Shown here in pieces: positions 27,945-36,838 of a stretch of DNA of 64,000 bases. The stretch spans positions 1 to 64,000 of the forward strand of contig JACKLO010000010.1 of the NCBI GenBank assembly GCA_024235915.1, given 5' to 3'. The notes beneath the pieces were generated by a model. The model had not been told where the DNA came from and made no database searches. It saw only the letters and a program-made list of their open reading frames with translations. The position numbers and the translations under genes are program-made. The DNA is from Burkholderiaceae bacterium. Lineage in GTDB: Bacteria; Pseudomonadota; Gammaproteobacteria; Burkholderiales; Burkholderiaceae_C. Position 1 is the first letter of the stretch; every line of letters begins with the position of its first letter.

Positions 27945-30704
27945 TCAGTCGATCACGGCCCCGGCGGCCCGCAGGCCCGCCTCGACCTCCTGCACCCAGG
28001 CTGCCCCGGGCCCCGTCAGCACGCGAAGTCGAGCCAGGGCTTCGCGGGCGCGAGACACCGCCTCCGGCGTCGGTGCCGGCACGAACGGCGGCAGCGACAG
28101 CACCGACTCGACGCCCAGACGCCGATAGTGCCCCGCCGGCAGGCGTTCGTGCACCCGCGCGCCGACGCGCTGCGCCAGCGGCGCGGCCTCGCCGGCGCGC
28201 TGCTGCAGCGCCAGCACGCGGGCCAGCGTCAGTTCAACCTCGTCCAGTGGCACACGGTCCGGCGACGGCAGGGCCACCACCGTCTCCAGCGCGGCCCGCA
28301 GCAGGCGCTCTGCCTGCTGCAGGGCCAGCGGCCCGCCGCGGGCCAGGGCCAGCCGGGCCAGGACCAGCCGGGTGCGCACATGCGCGGCGTGTACCGGCGG
28401 CAGCACGGCGTGCTGCGCGGCGTCGGCCCGCTTCAGCCAGCGCTCCGCATCGTCCAGCCGGCCCGCGCCGATCAGGGCCTCGCCCAGAGCACGCATGGTG
28501 CCCGCGGTCCAGCGGTGCTGTTCACCGGACAACCGCATGAAGGTGTCCACCGCCGATTGCAACCGCTGCACGGCGTCGGGCCAGCGTCCGCGTGCGACAT
28601 CGACCATGGCGACCATGCTCTGGCCGCGCGCGACGGCGGCGTGGCCGCCGCTGCCGAAGACCTGTTCGTACTGCCGCAGCACCTCGCGCCACAGCTGTTC
28701 GGCCGCGTCGAGCTGCCCGCGGTCGTAGTAGATGCCCGCGAGGTTGTTCTGCGTCTGCTGGATCGTGGTCTGTGGCGCGCCGACCCGGCGCTGCATCGCC
28801 AGCGCCTCGACGTACAACGGCTCCGCCTCGTCCTGCCGGCCCATGGCGTGCAGGCACCAAGCCAGGTTGTTCAGCAGCCAGGCGACGTTGTCGTGGTCGG
28901 CGCCGCCGTAGACCTGCCGCATGCGCGCCAGCGCCTCGCGGAACACCGGCTCGGCCTCCTCGCGTCGCCGAAGGCCGTTGAGCGCCAGGGCCACGTCACC
29001 GAGTGCGCTGGCCTGCTCCTCGGGGGTGCCGACACGGCGGTACAGCTGCTCGGCCTGCTGGTTCCAGGCCAGCGCCTTGTCGAGCTCGCCCAGGTCGTGG
29101 GTGACGGTGCCCAGCAGCTGCATGACCGCGGCGGCGTCGCGCTCGCCGTCCACGCCACGCGCACGTGCCGTGGCCAGCGCGGCGTCGAGCTGGCGCTGCG
29201 CGTCGTCGTAGGCCCCCCAGCTCATCAGCGCGTCGCCCAAGGCCGTGCGCAGACGGGTGGCCACCGCCGGGTCGCCCGCCAGTTCATCGTCGACCCGTGC
29301 CGCCGCCCGGTCAAGCAGCGTGCGCACCGGGACATTGCGGTCGGCGTCCTGGTCGGCGCCCGTGCTGCGCAGCAAGGAGGCCGTGAACTCGGCCACGCGG
29401 GTGGCGCGCGCCTCGGCGGCCAAGGCCCGGTCGCGCTCCTGCGCCAGCTGCCAGGTGAAAGCCGCAGCACCGCCGACGGCCAGCAGCAACGCCAGCGCGC
29501 TGACCGGCACCGCCACCGGGTGCCGGCGCAGGAACTTGGCGGTCCGGTAGCCCAGCGTGTCGGGCCGCGCGCGCACCGGCAGGTTGGCCAGGCTGCGCTC
29601 GATGTCGTCGGCCAGGTCGGCCACGGTGGCGTAGCGCCGCTCGGGCTCCTTGCGCAGCGCCATGAGCACGATGTTGTCGAGGTCGCCGCTGAGCTCCTGG
29701 GCCAGCCGCTGCGGCGTGAGCCGTTCTCCGCGCGCGCGTGCGGCGGACAGCCGGCGGCTGCTGTGGCCTTCGGTCACTGCCGCGCTCGGCCGCGGCGGCA
29801 CGGTCTCGACGATCTGCCGCGCCAGCGCTGCCGGCGGCGTGCCCGGGCCACCGTAGGGTGCACGGCCGGTGAGCAGGTCGTACAACAGCACGCCCAGCGC
29901 ATAGACGTCGGTGGCGGTGGTCACCGTGCCACCGGTGATCTGCTCCGGGCTGGCATGGCTGGGCGTGAGCACGCGCTCGCCGGTGCGGGTGACGCCCGGG
30001 GCGCCGTCCACCAGCTTGGCGATGCCGAAATCCAGCAGGCGGGGCCGGCCCTCGGCATCGACCAGGATGTTGGCCGGCTTCAGGTCGCGGTGCACCACGA
30101 GGTTGCGGTGCGCATGGTCCACCGCGCGGCAGACCTGCACGAACAGCCGCAGCCGCGCCGCCGTGCCCAGGCTGCGCTGCTCGCTCCAGACATCGATCGG
30201 CTCGCCGTCGACGAACTCCATCACGAGGTAGGGCACGCCGTCGTCGGTGCGGCCGCCGTCGAGCAGGCGGGCGATGGCCGGGTGCTCCAGCCGCGCGAGG
30301 ATGCGCCGCTCGACCTCCAGCCGCACCTTGGCGTCCTCGGACGCGAAGGCCGGGTTCAGCAGCTTGATGGCGACCTGCTGCGCGTACTGCCCATCGTCGC
30401 GCTCGCCACGGTAGACCGCCCCCATGCCACCATCGGCCAGGTGGGCCACGACGCGCCAGGGCCCCAGGCGTTGACCGACGCGCTGGGTCTGGCGGGCGCC
30501 CACCAGCCGCGCAGCCGCATGGCCGATGGCGTCGCGCACGGTGGCATCGCCCGCGGCATCCTGCGCCAGCAGGCGGCGCAGTGCATCACCGAGCGCCGCA
30601 TCCTTCGCCGCCACCTGGGCCACAAAGGCCGCCCGGGCGTCAACCGACAGCGCCAGGGCTTCCGCAAACCACCGCTGCAGTTGCTGCCAGCGTGCGCTGT
30701 CCAT
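27945..30704 (-). CDS. Membrane serine/threonine kinase with C-terminal TPR array
   Basis: 919 residues. An N-terminal helical segment (about 1-75) precedes a Hanks kinase domain at about 80-345: ADGGMGAVYRGER, the Lys in VAIKLLNP, HRDLKPANILVD, DFGIAKLVDG and TPSHASPEQI. A single membrane helix follows near residue 395 (HPVAVPVSALALLLAVGGAAAF). The extracytoplasmic part, about 500 residues, is Ala/Leu/Arg-rich tetratricopeptide repeats (for example YDDAQRQLDAALATARARG). Divergent from it is an ECF sigma gene of the type commonly linked to such kinases. The kinase may phosphorylate that sigma factor; this is known for related pairs and inferred here. Confidence 0.93.
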   Translation of the reverse strand: MDSARWQQLQRWFAEALALSVDARAAFVAQVAAKDAALGDALRRLLAQDAAGDATVRDAIGHAAARLVGARQTQRVGQRLGPWRVVAHLADGGMGAVYRGERDDGQYAQQVAIKLLNPAFASEDAKVRLEVERRILARLEHPAIARLLDGGRTDDGVPYLVMEFVDGEPIDVWSEQRSLGTAARLRLFVQVCRAVDHAHRNLVVHRDLKPANILVDAEGRPRLLDFGIAKLVDGAPGVTRTGERVLTPSHASPEQITGGTVTTATDVYALGVLLYDLLTGRAPYGGPGTPPAALARQIVETVPPRPSAAVTEGHSSRRLSAARARGERLTPQRLAQELSGDLDNIVLMALRKEPERRYATVADLADDIERSLANLPVRARPDTLGYRTAKFLRRHPVAVPVSALALLLAVGGAAAFTWQLAQERDRALAAEARATRVAEFTASLLRSTGADQDADRNVPVRTLLDRAAARVDDELAGDPAVATRLRTALGDALMSWGAYDDAQRQLDAALATARARGVDGERDAAAVMQLLGTVTHDLGELDKALAWNQQAEQLYRRVGTPEEQASALGDVALALNGLRRREEAEPVFREALARMRQVYGGADHDNVAWLLNNLAWCLHAMGRQDEAEPLYVEALAMQRRVGAPQTTIQQTQNNLAGIYYDRGQLDAAEQLWREVLRQYEQVFGSGGHAAVARGQSMVAMVDVARGRWPDAVQRLQSAVDTFMRLSGEQHRWTAGTMRALGEALIGAGRLDDAERWLKRADAAQHAVLPPVHAAHVRTRLVLARLALARGGPLALQQAERLLRAALETVVALPSPDRVPLDEVELTLARVLALQQRAGEAAPLAQRVGARVHERLPAGHYRRLGVESVLSLPPFVPAPTPEAVSRAREALARLRVLTGPGAAWVQEVEAGLRAAGAVID

Positions 30705-30834
30705 GGCCTCGCCTCCTTGACGTCGCCGCCTGACCTTACCATCGGCCCATGGTCATCCCCGCGCAGCCCCAGGCCCGCGTCGGCCGGGCCGCCCTGAGGG
30801 AGCCTGCCGGTGGGCGTCGATGCCCCGTGAACCG

Positions 30835-31380
30835 ATGAGCGATGTGACGCAGCTGCTCACCGCCTGGCGTGGCGGCGATGCGCAGGCGCTCGAACAGCTC
30901 ACGCCGCTGGTCTACCGCGAACTGCACCGTCTGGCCCGTGGCGCGATGCGCGGCGAGCGCCCCGACCACACCTTGCAGACCACGGCCCTGGTGCACGAGG
31001 CCTTCATCGCCTTGGCCGATGCGCAAGTGGACTGGGCCGACCGGGCACACTTCTACGCCATCGCCGCGCGCCAGATGCGCCGCATCCTGGTCAACCACGG
31101 CGAGGCCCACCGTGCCGCCAAGCGGGGCGGCGGCCTGGTGCACGCGCAGCTTGAGGACGCGCTGGACGTGGTGGGCACACCCAGCGCCGAGATCAGCGAC
31201 CTCGACGACGCGCTGCAGCAGCTGCAGGCTTTCGATGCCCGCAAGGCGCAGGTCCTCGAACTGCACTACTTCGGTGGCCTGACCTACGACGAGATGGCCG
31301 CAGTGATGCAACTCTCGCCCTCCACCATCGACACCGAGTTGCGCTTCGCGAAGGCCTGGCTACGCGATCAGCTGGCCTGA
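30835..31380 (+). CDS. ECF-subfamily RNA polymerase sigma factor (TIGR02999-like)
   Basis: 181 residues from ATG 30835; an upstream in-frame ATG at 30820 would add five residues. Region 2 spans LLTAWRGGDAQALEQLTPLVY to HFYAIAARQMRRILVNHG, and region 4 has the LELHYFGGLTYDEMAAVMQLS helix-turn-helix. There is no anti-sigma partner nearby. This subfamily is typically found beside Ser/Thr kinases, and here one is divergently transcribed. Its last 13 nt overlap the 3' end of the convergent PEP-CTERM gene. Confidence 0.9.
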   Translation: MSDVTQLLTAWRGGDAQALEQLTPLVYRELHRLARGAMRGERPDHTLQTTALVHEAFIALADAQVDWADRAHFYAIAARQMRRILVNHGEAHRAAKRGGGLVHAQLEDALDVVGTPSAEISDLDDALQQLQAFDARKAQVLELHYFGGLTYDEMAAVMQLSPSTIDTELRFAKAWLRDQLA

Positions 31381-32516
31381 TCCAGCCGCAGGGGTCCGTC
31401 ACGCAAGGGCAGCCGCCGCCGGCGGTGCATCAGCAGGGCCCCGCTGCCGGCGAGCATCAGCAGCAGCGAGGCCGGCTCCGGCACCGGTGCGGCCAGCACC
31501 TCCACGCTGAAAGCGGTGCCGGTGTCCAGCGGGCCGAAGGCCAGGCGGATCTCCGGGCTGTTGAACAGGCTCACACCCGCGAGGTTGGCGCGCACGCGGT
31601 CGTCGGTGCAGGCGATGTTGTCGCTGTCGGTGCCGAGATCACCGCAGTAGATGCCCACGCCGTATTCCACATAGGCCAGCATGTCCATCACGAACTGCGT
31701 CGTGAAGCGGTTGGCCAGGCTGAGGTCCAGGTAGCTGAAGTCCCAGGTGCCGGCGCTGCCGAGGTCGAAGCTCAGCCACTGTTCGGCGGCGCTGTTCAGC
31801 GTCAGCGCCTGCAGCACCGTGGTGCCGCTGTCGCGGTGGCGGGCCTGCACCAGGCCGCTCAGGCCGTCGAGCTGGAACTGCGCGTTCTGCCGCACGTCGA
31901 GATCGACACCGGCGCCGCCGGCCAGGCCGATGCCGAAGGTCGGCAGCCCCACGCCGATGCTGGCCGGCGTGAAGGCATCGGAACCCGTCACCGACTGCGG
32001 CAATGCCGCGGTGAAGCTGCGGTCGATGTCGAGCCGGTAGTCCACGTCCATCAGCGCCGGGTTCCAGCCGATGGGCACGCCCAGCAAGTTCAGGTTCAGG
32101 TGGGCCGAGACGCTGGCATGGGCGCCGAGGTCGGTGCTGAAGCGGCTGGCCGATGGGTTGCCCAGGAAGTCGAAGCCCACCTGGACGGCGCTGCGCTGGT
32201 CCCAGGCGATGGTGTCGGTGAAATCTGCGGCCAGCCGGGCACCCACCTGAGAGTCCACCGTGCCGGTGCTGGCACTCAGGCTGTACGAAATGCCCAGTGA
32301 ATGGTTGCCGACGGCGTAACCACTGGCGCCGAAGGCGGCCGAACCATCGGGGCCCCACAGGCTCTGCGTGCCACTGCTGAACAGCAGCGACTGCTCCGCG
32401 GTGGCGGCCCACGCAGGTGCGGCAACGGCCAGGCTCAGCGCGGCAATCGCCGCCAGAGGGCGAAGCCGCGGCGGGCGCAGTGATGGGCGAGGCGGGTGGG
32501 TGGCATGCGCGGTCAT
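31368..32516 (-). CDS. PEP-CTERM surface protein of unknown role
   Basis: 382 residues from ATG 32516. A signal peptide (LAAIAALSLAVAAPAWAA) is followed by a beta-rich body and the sorting signal PVPEPASLLLMLAGSGALLM then a basic cluster HRRRR. This fits the exosortase/PEP-CTERM system, which processes exopolysaccharide-associated surface proteins; exosortase itself is not in the window. The body contains repeated beta strands (for example DFTDTIAWDQRSAVQVGFDF) and three Cys near the end. It is transcribed toward the ECF sigma gene and overlaps it by 13 nt. Confidence 0.88.
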   Translation of the reverse strand: MTAHATHPPRPSLRPPRLRPLAAIAALSLAVAAPAWAATAEQSLLFSSGTQSLWGPDGSAAFGASGYAVGNHSLGISYSLSASTGTVDSQVGARLAADFTDTIAWDQRSAVQVGFDFLGNPSASRFSTDLGAHASVSAHLNLNLLGVPIGWNPALMDVDYRLDIDRSFTAALPQSVTGSDAFTPASIGVGLPTFGIGLAGGAGVDLDVRQNAQFQLDGLSGLVQARHRDSGTTVLQALTLNSAAEQWLSFDLGSAGTWDFSYLDLSLANRFTTQFVMDMLAYVEYGVGIYCGDLGTDSDNIACTDDRVRANLAGVSLFNSPEIRLAFGPLDTGTAFSVEVLAAPVPEPASLLLMLAGSGALLMHRRRRLPLRDGPLRLDQAS

Positions 32517-32607
32517 GGTCTTCCTCCAGGCGACCTCCACATGGGCCGCTGATGAAGGAAGCAGGAAACCGCCGCCGATTCCCCGGTGCGCCGTTCAGCC
32601 CCGCCGT

Positions 32608-33192
32608 TCAGCCACGCTCGAAGTGGAACACCGCCGTGCTGGCGCGCCAGTTGGGCCAGCGGTCGATGCGCTGCCCATCGTGCAGGCCGAAGGCGTCGAG
32701 CACGCGCAGGCCGCACTGGCGGGCCAGCAGCTCGAAGTCGGCAAAGGTGCCCACGCGGATGTTGGGCGTGTCGAACCACTGGTAGGGCAGCGCCTTGGTC
32801 ACCGGCATGCGCCCGCGCAGCACGCTCAGCCGGTTGGGCCAGTGCGCGAAGTTCGGGAAGCTGACCACGGCCTGGTGGCCCACGCGCGCCGTCTCGCGCA
32901 GCAGCTGCTCGGTGTGGCGCAGGTTCTGCAGCGTATCGAGCTGCAGCACGACGTCGAAGCTGTCGTCGTCGAACAGGTTCAGGCCGTCCTCGAGGTTGAG
33001 CTGCAGCACCTTGACATCGCGGCGGATGCACTGCGCCACCATCGCGTCGTCGATCTCGACGCCGATGCCGCGGCAGCCGCGCTCGTCACGCAGCTGGGCC
33101 AGGAAGGCGCCGCTGCCGCAGCCCAGGTCGAGCACGCGGCTTTCGCGCGGCACAAGTTCGGCGATGTGGGCGAGGCCGCCGCGCGCGTCCAT
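32608..33192 (-). CDS. metW: Methionine biosynthesis protein MetW
   Basis: 194 residues, Rossmann-fold SAM-methyltransferase-like protein. SAM-site motif VLDLGCGSGAFLAQL at about 20-34, then IGVEIDDAMVAQCI, and conserved QVVLQLDTLQNLRHTEQLLRE-like and PNFAHWPNRLSVLRGRMPV segments. MetW is required with MetX for homoserine acylation in betaproteobacteria. Its ATG overlaps the metX stop by one base (TGATG). Confidence 0.95.
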   Translation of the reverse strand: MDARGGLAHIAELVPRESRVLDLGCGSGAFLAQLRDERGCRGIGVEIDDAMVAQCIRRDVKVLQLNLEDGLNLFDDDSFDVVLQLDTLQNLRHTEQLLRETARVGHQAVVSFPNFAHWPNRLSVLRGRMPVTKALPYQWFDTPNIRVGTFADFELLARQCGLRVLDAFGLHDGQRIDRWPNWRASTAVFHFERG

Positions 33193-34316
33193 CAGGACAC
33201 CTCCTTCGCGATGTTGTCGAAGTAGGCGCGCATCGCCGCAAAGTAGCGCGGGTCGTCGAGCAGGAAGGCATCGTGCCCATGCGGCGCGTCGATCTCGCAG
33301 TAGCTCACGCTGTGGCGGTTGTCCACCAGCGCCTTGACGATTTCGCGCGAGCGTGCCGGCGAGAAGCGCCAGTCGGTGGTGAAGCTCACGAGCAGGAACT
33401 TGGCCTGCGCCGGTGCGAAGGCCCGCGCCAGGCTGCCGCCATGGGCGCGTGCCGGGTCGAAGTAGTCCAGCGCGCGCGTGATCAGCAGGTAGGTGTTGGC
33501 GTCGAAGTAGCCGGCGAACTTCTCGCCCTGGTGGCGCAGGTAGCTCTCGATCTGGAACTCGATGGCCTGGGTGCTGTAGGCCAGGTGCTGTTCGCGGAGC
33601 TGGCGGCCGAACTTGGCCTCCATCGAGTCGTCCGACAGGTAGGTGATGTGGCCGATCATGCGCGCCACGCGCAGCCCGCGCGCCGGCACCACGCCATGGC
33701 GGTAGAAGTGGCCGCCGTGGAAATCGGGGTCGGTGACGATGGCCCGCCGCGCGACCTCGTTGAAGGCGATGTTCTGCGCCGACAGGTTGGGCGCCGTGGC
33801 CACCGCCACGCAGTGGCGCAGGCGCTCGGGGTGGCGCAGGCTCCAGCTCAGCGCCTGCATGCCGCCCAGGCTGCCACCCAGCACCGCGGCCAGCTGCGTG
33901 ATGCCCAGGCGGTCGAGCAGGCGGGCCTGGGCATCGACCCAGTCCTCCACCGTCATCACCGGAAAATCAGCGCCCCAGGGCTGGCCGGTGGCCGGGTTCA
34001 GGTGCATGGGGCCGGTGGACCCGAAACAGGAACCCGGGTTGTTGACCCCGATGACGAAGAAGCGATCGGTGTCCACCGGCTTGCCGGGGCCGACCAGGTT
34101 GTCCCACCAGCCGCGCTGGCCGTCGGCGTCGTCGCCGGCCACGTGGTGGCTGGCGTTGAGCGCATGGCACACCAGCACGGCGTTGCTGCGCGCGGAGTTG
34201 AGCGTGCCGTAGGTCTCGTAGACCAGCGTGTAGTCCGCCAGCGCCGCGCCGCTCTGCAGCGGCAGCGGCTCGGCGAAGTGCATGCGCTGAGGGGTGACGA
34301 GTCCGAGGGAAGCCAT
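33192..34316 (-). CDS. metX: Homoserine O-acyltransferase (succinyl/acetyl)
   Basis: 374 residues from ATG 34316, alpha/beta-hydrolase fold. The nucleophile elbow is LGGSLGGMQ (Ser149), the acid is in TTDWRFSP, and His is in APHGHDAFL. The N-terminal sequence LVTPQRMHFAEPLPL matches the family. It starts methionine synthesis by activating homoserine. The ATG has no Shine-Dalgarno site: the 12 preceding bases are a pyrimidine run that belongs to the attenuator. Regulation by the upstream SAM-II-like riboswitch is likely. It is cotranscribed with metW. Confidence 0.96.
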   Translation of the reverse strand: MASLGLVTPQRMHFAEPLPLQSGAALADYTLVYETYGTLNSARSNAVLVCHALNASHHVAGDDADGQRGWWDNLVGPGKPVDTDRFFVIGVNNPGSCFGSTGPMHLNPATGQPWGADFPVMTVEDWVDAQARLLDRLGITQLAAVLGGSLGGMQALSWSLRHPERLRHCVAVATAPNLSAQNIAFNEVARRAIVTDPDFHGGHFYRHGVVPARGLRVARMIGHITYLSDDSMEAKFGRQLREQHLAYSTQAIEFQIESYLRHQGEKFAGYFDANTYLLITRALDYFDPARAHGGSLARAFAPAQAKFLLVSFTTDWRFSPARSREIVKALVDNRHSVSYCEIDAPHGHDAFLLDDPRYFAAMRAYFDNIAKEVS

Positions 34317-34358
34317 GAAAGAAGAAAGCCCGGTGCCGCCGGAAAGGCGGACACCGGG
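34317..34358 (-). terminator. Attenuator hairpin directly before metX
   Basis: Minus strand: a 12-bp stem (CCCGGTG-CCGCC arms with one bulged base, 34329-34340 with 34346-34358) is followed by CTTTCTTCTTTC, then the metX ATG. This is a rho-independent terminator in the leader. Its descending arm contains GCGGCA (34334-34339), which is complementary to TGCCGC (34375-34380) in the riboswitch core, so a competing antiterminator can be drawn. Confidence 0.75.
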
Positions 34359-34365
34359 TCGGCGT

Positions 34366-34419
34366 CCCCTTTTAGCGGCATTTGATAAGGCGCCCGCAAT
34401 CCGGAACAAATCGGCGCAG
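34366..34419 (-). promoter_or_regulatory. SAM-II (SAM_alpha) riboswitch upstream of metX
   Basis: On the minus strand the leader matches the compact SAM-II pseudoknot: P1 arms GCGCC/GGCGC, the ATTTG/CAAAT pair of P2, a CCGGATTGC loop, then TTATCAAATGCCGC and the conserved GCTAAAAGG 3' end. The sequence order agrees with the structurally solved metX SAM-II aptamer as I recall it. It lies between a promoter-like TATACT and an attenuator hairpin. SAM binding is predicted to lower metXW expression. The class is mostly reported from Alphaproteobacteria. Confidence 0.82.
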
Positions 34420-34423
34420 CGCC

Positions 34424-34429
34424 AGTATA
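34424..34429 (-). promoter_or_regulatory. -10 element of the metXW promoter
   Basis: TATACT on the minus strand, placed so that transcription would start at about 34417, at the first bases of the SAM-II aptamer. The -35 region is weak. The position agrees closely with the riboswitch start. Confidence 0.5.
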
Positions 34430-34491
34430 GCGAGCACGGTTATCGTCGCAGCCACCATCACGGCCGTAGGCACGGCCGAAGGAGACCGCCG

Positions 34492-36162
34492 ATGCACGAG
34501 TGGCTGCGCCGCCTGGACGCCTACTTTCCGGTGCGCTGGTGGGCCTGGCTGGCCTGCTCGGTGCTCTGGCTGCTGGCCAGCTTCACCTGGGTGGCCTTCG
34601 GCGTCGGCGGCGGCCTGGCGCTGGCGGGCCTGTTCCTCACGCTGCTCGGGCTGCGCGACGCGCGGCAGAAGCGCCATGCGGTGCTGCGCAACTACCCGGT
34701 CATCGGCCACCTGCGCTTCCTGCTGGAGTTCATCCGGCCGGAGATCCGTCAGTACTTCATCGAGGCCGACCACGAGGCGGCGCCGTTCTCGCGCCAGCAG
34801 CGCAGCATCGTCTACCAGCGCGCCAAGTCCGAGGGCGACAAGCGCCCGTTTGGCACCCAGCTCGACGTTCAGGCCGACGGCCACGAGTGGATCAACCACT
34901 CGCTGATGCCCACCGAGCTGCCCAGCCACGACTTCCGCATCACCATCGGCGAGATCCGCGCACAGCCGTATTCGGCCAGCGTGTTCAACATCTCGGCCAT
35001 GAGCTTCGGCTCGCTGTCGGCCCACGCCATCCTCGCGCTCAACGGCGGCGCGAAGAAGGGTGGCTTCATGCACGACACCGGTGAGGGCTCGATCAGCCGC
35101 TACCACCGCGAGCACGGCGGCGACCTGGTCTGGGAGATCGGCTCCGGCTACTTCGGCTGCCGCGATGCCGAAGGCCGTTTCGACCCCGAGCGCTTCGCGC
35201 AGCAGGCGGTGGATCCGCAGGTGCGACTCATCGAGATCAAGCTCAGCCAGGGCGCCAAGCCGGGCCACGGTGGCGTGCTGCCCGGCCCCAAGGTGACGCC
35301 GGAGATCGCCGAGACGCGTGGCATCCCGCTGGGTGTGGACTGCGTCAGCCCCTCGGCGCACAGCGCCTTCGCCACACCGGTGGAACTGCTGCAGTTCGTC
35401 GAACGGCTGCGTGAACTCTCAGGCGGCAAGCCCACCGGGTTCAAGCTCTGCATCGGCCACCCCTGGGAGTGGTTCGCCATCTGCAAGGCGATGCTGGAGA
35501 CGAACATCCTGCCGGATTTCGTCGTCGTCGACGGGGCCGAGGGCGGCACCGGCGCCGCGCCGCTGGAGTTCACCGACCACGTGGGCGCGCCGCTGCAGGA
35601 GGGCCTGCTGCTGGTGCACAACACGCTGGTGGGCCTGAACCTGCGGGACAGGATCCGCATCGGCTGCGCCGGCAAGATCGTCACCGCCTTCGACATCGCG
35701 CGGGCGATGGCGCTGGGTGCAGACTGGTGCAACTCGGCGCGCGGCTTCATGTTCGCGCTCGGCTGCATCCAGGCCCAGACCTGCCACACCGGCACCTGCC
35801 CCACCGGCGTGACGACGCAGGACCCGTGGCGCCAGCGCGCCCTGGTGGTGCCGGACAAGGCCGAGCGCGTCTACCGCTACCACCGCCACACGCTGCACGC
35901 CCTGCAGGAACTGACCCAGGCCGCCGGCCTGAACCACCCGCGTGAGTTCACGATGGCGCACATCGTGCGGCGCGTGAGCAAGAGCGACGTGCGCCTGCTG
36001 CGCAACCTGCTGCCGCAGGTGGGCCCGGGTGCGCTGCTGGCGGCCATGGAAGGCCGCGTGGACTGGCCGCACAACGTCTACCGGCTGTACTGGCCGCTGG
36101 CGTCGAGCGCCAGCTTCACGGCGGTGCCGGCCGATGGGGAGGCGGCGGCGCTGAGCCGCTGA
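34492..36162 (+). CDS. FMN-binding glutamate synthase family protein, membrane-anchored
   Basis: 556 residues from ATG 34492 (AAGGAGA upstream). Two membrane helices are at the N-terminus (about 12-55, WWAWLACSVLWLLASFTWVAF). The rest is a TIM-barrel like the synthase domain of glutamate synthase, with FGSLSAHAILALNGGA, GSGYFGCRD, KLSQGAKPGHGG and VDGAEGGTGAAP. A CX5CX4C motif (Cys425, 431, 436) matches the 3Fe-4S ligands. There is no amidotransferase or FAD/NADH partner nearby, so the electron donor and true substrate are unknown. It is divergent from metX. Confidence 0.9.
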   Translation: MHEWLRRLDAYFPVRWWAWLACSVLWLLASFTWVAFGVGGGLALAGLFLTLLGLRDARQKRHAVLRNYPVIGHLRFLLEFIRPEIRQYFIEADHEAAPFSRQQRSIVYQRAKSEGDKRPFGTQLDVQADGHEWINHSLMPTELPSHDFRITIGEIRAQPYSASVFNISAMSFGSLSAHAILALNGGAKKGGFMHDTGEGSISRYHREHGGDLVWEIGSGYFGCRDAEGRFDPERFAQQAVDPQVRLIEIKLSQGAKPGHGGVLPGPKVTPEIAETRGIPLGVDCVSPSAHSAFATPVELLQFVERLRELSGGKPTGFKLCIGHPWEWFAICKAMLETNILPDFVVVDGAEGGTGAAPLEFTDHVGAPLQEGLLLVHNTLVGLNLRDRIRIGCAGKIVTAFDIARAMALGADWCNSARGFMFALGCIQAQTCHTGTCPTGVTTQDPWRQRALVVPDKAERVYRYHRHTLHALQELTQAAGLNHPREFTMAHIVRRVSKSDVRLLRNLLPQVGPGALLAAMEGRVDWPHNVYRLYWPLASSASFTAVPADGEAAALSR

Positions 36163-36181
36163 AACCGCGGCCCGGGCGCCG

Positions 36182-36808
36182 TCAGGCGGCCGGTGGCGCG
36201 GAATCGATGAAGCTCTGGCGGGCCGAGAGCTTGTCGTGCAGCTTCTGCAGGTTGGGGTGGCTGCCGCGCCAGTCGATCTGCGGGAAGCGGAAGTCCAGGT
36301 AGCCCAGCGCGCAGCCGACGGCGATGTCGGCCAGCGTGAAGGCGTTGCCGTGGCACCAGGGCTTGTCGCCCAGGCCCTGGCTCATGGCCTTGAGCGCCGA
36401 GTGCACGGCGCGCATCTGGCGGTCGATCCAGGCCTGCGAACGTTCGCCCTCGGCGCGGCCGGGCCAGGTGGCCTCCAGGCGGGCCAGGATGGCAGCGTCC
36501 AGCACACCGTCGGCCAGGGCCTCCCAGGTGCGCACTTCCACGCGCTCACGGCCGCTGCCAGGAATCAGCTTGCCCACGGGGCTCAGCGTGTCGAGGTATT
36601 CGACGATGGCGCGGGAGTCGAAGACCGCCTCGCCACCCTCCATCACCAGGCAGGGCACCTTGCTCAGCGGGTTGCTCTTGATGACGGCGTCGCCGTTCCA
36701 CGGATCCTCGAAGGCCAGCTGGACCTCGAGCTTCTTCTCCGCCAACACCACGCGCACCTTGCGCACGTAAGGGCTGGTCGGTGATCCGATGAGCTTCATG
36801 GCCGGCAT
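36182..36808 (-). CDS. Glutathione S-transferase family protein
   Basis: 208 residues. An N-terminal thioredoxin fold has SPTSPYVRKVRVVL (catalytic Ser/Cys-type region without Cys), NPLSKVPCLVMEGGEAVFDSRAI (cis-Pro and glutathione gamma-Glu site) and an all-helical C-terminal domain. It is close to the YibF/GstB-like small bacterial classes. The first Met could also be the one at 36799 (MKLIGS). The substrate is not known. It converges on the FMN protein gene with a 19-nt gap. Confidence 0.9.
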   Translation of the reverse strand: MPAMKLIGSPTSPYVRKVRVVLAEKKLEVQLAFEDPWNGDAVIKSNPLSKVPCLVMEGGEAVFDSRAIVEYLDTLSPVGKLIPGSGRERVEVRTWEALADGVLDAAILARLEATWPGRAEGERSQAWIDRQMRAVHSALKAMSQGLGDKPWCHGNAFTLADIAVGCALGYLDFRFPQIDWRGSHPNLQKLHDKLSARQSFIDSAPPAA

Positions 36809-36838
36809 GTTATGGAGGCTTCCCTGACACGAAGCATT

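Noticed and set aside
27891..30797. A 968-codon plus-strand open frame
   Set aside because: It is the antisense shadow of the kinase-TPR gene; its product is His/Arg/Val-rich with no domain, while the minus-strand product has a full kinase motif set. High GC keeps antisense frames open.
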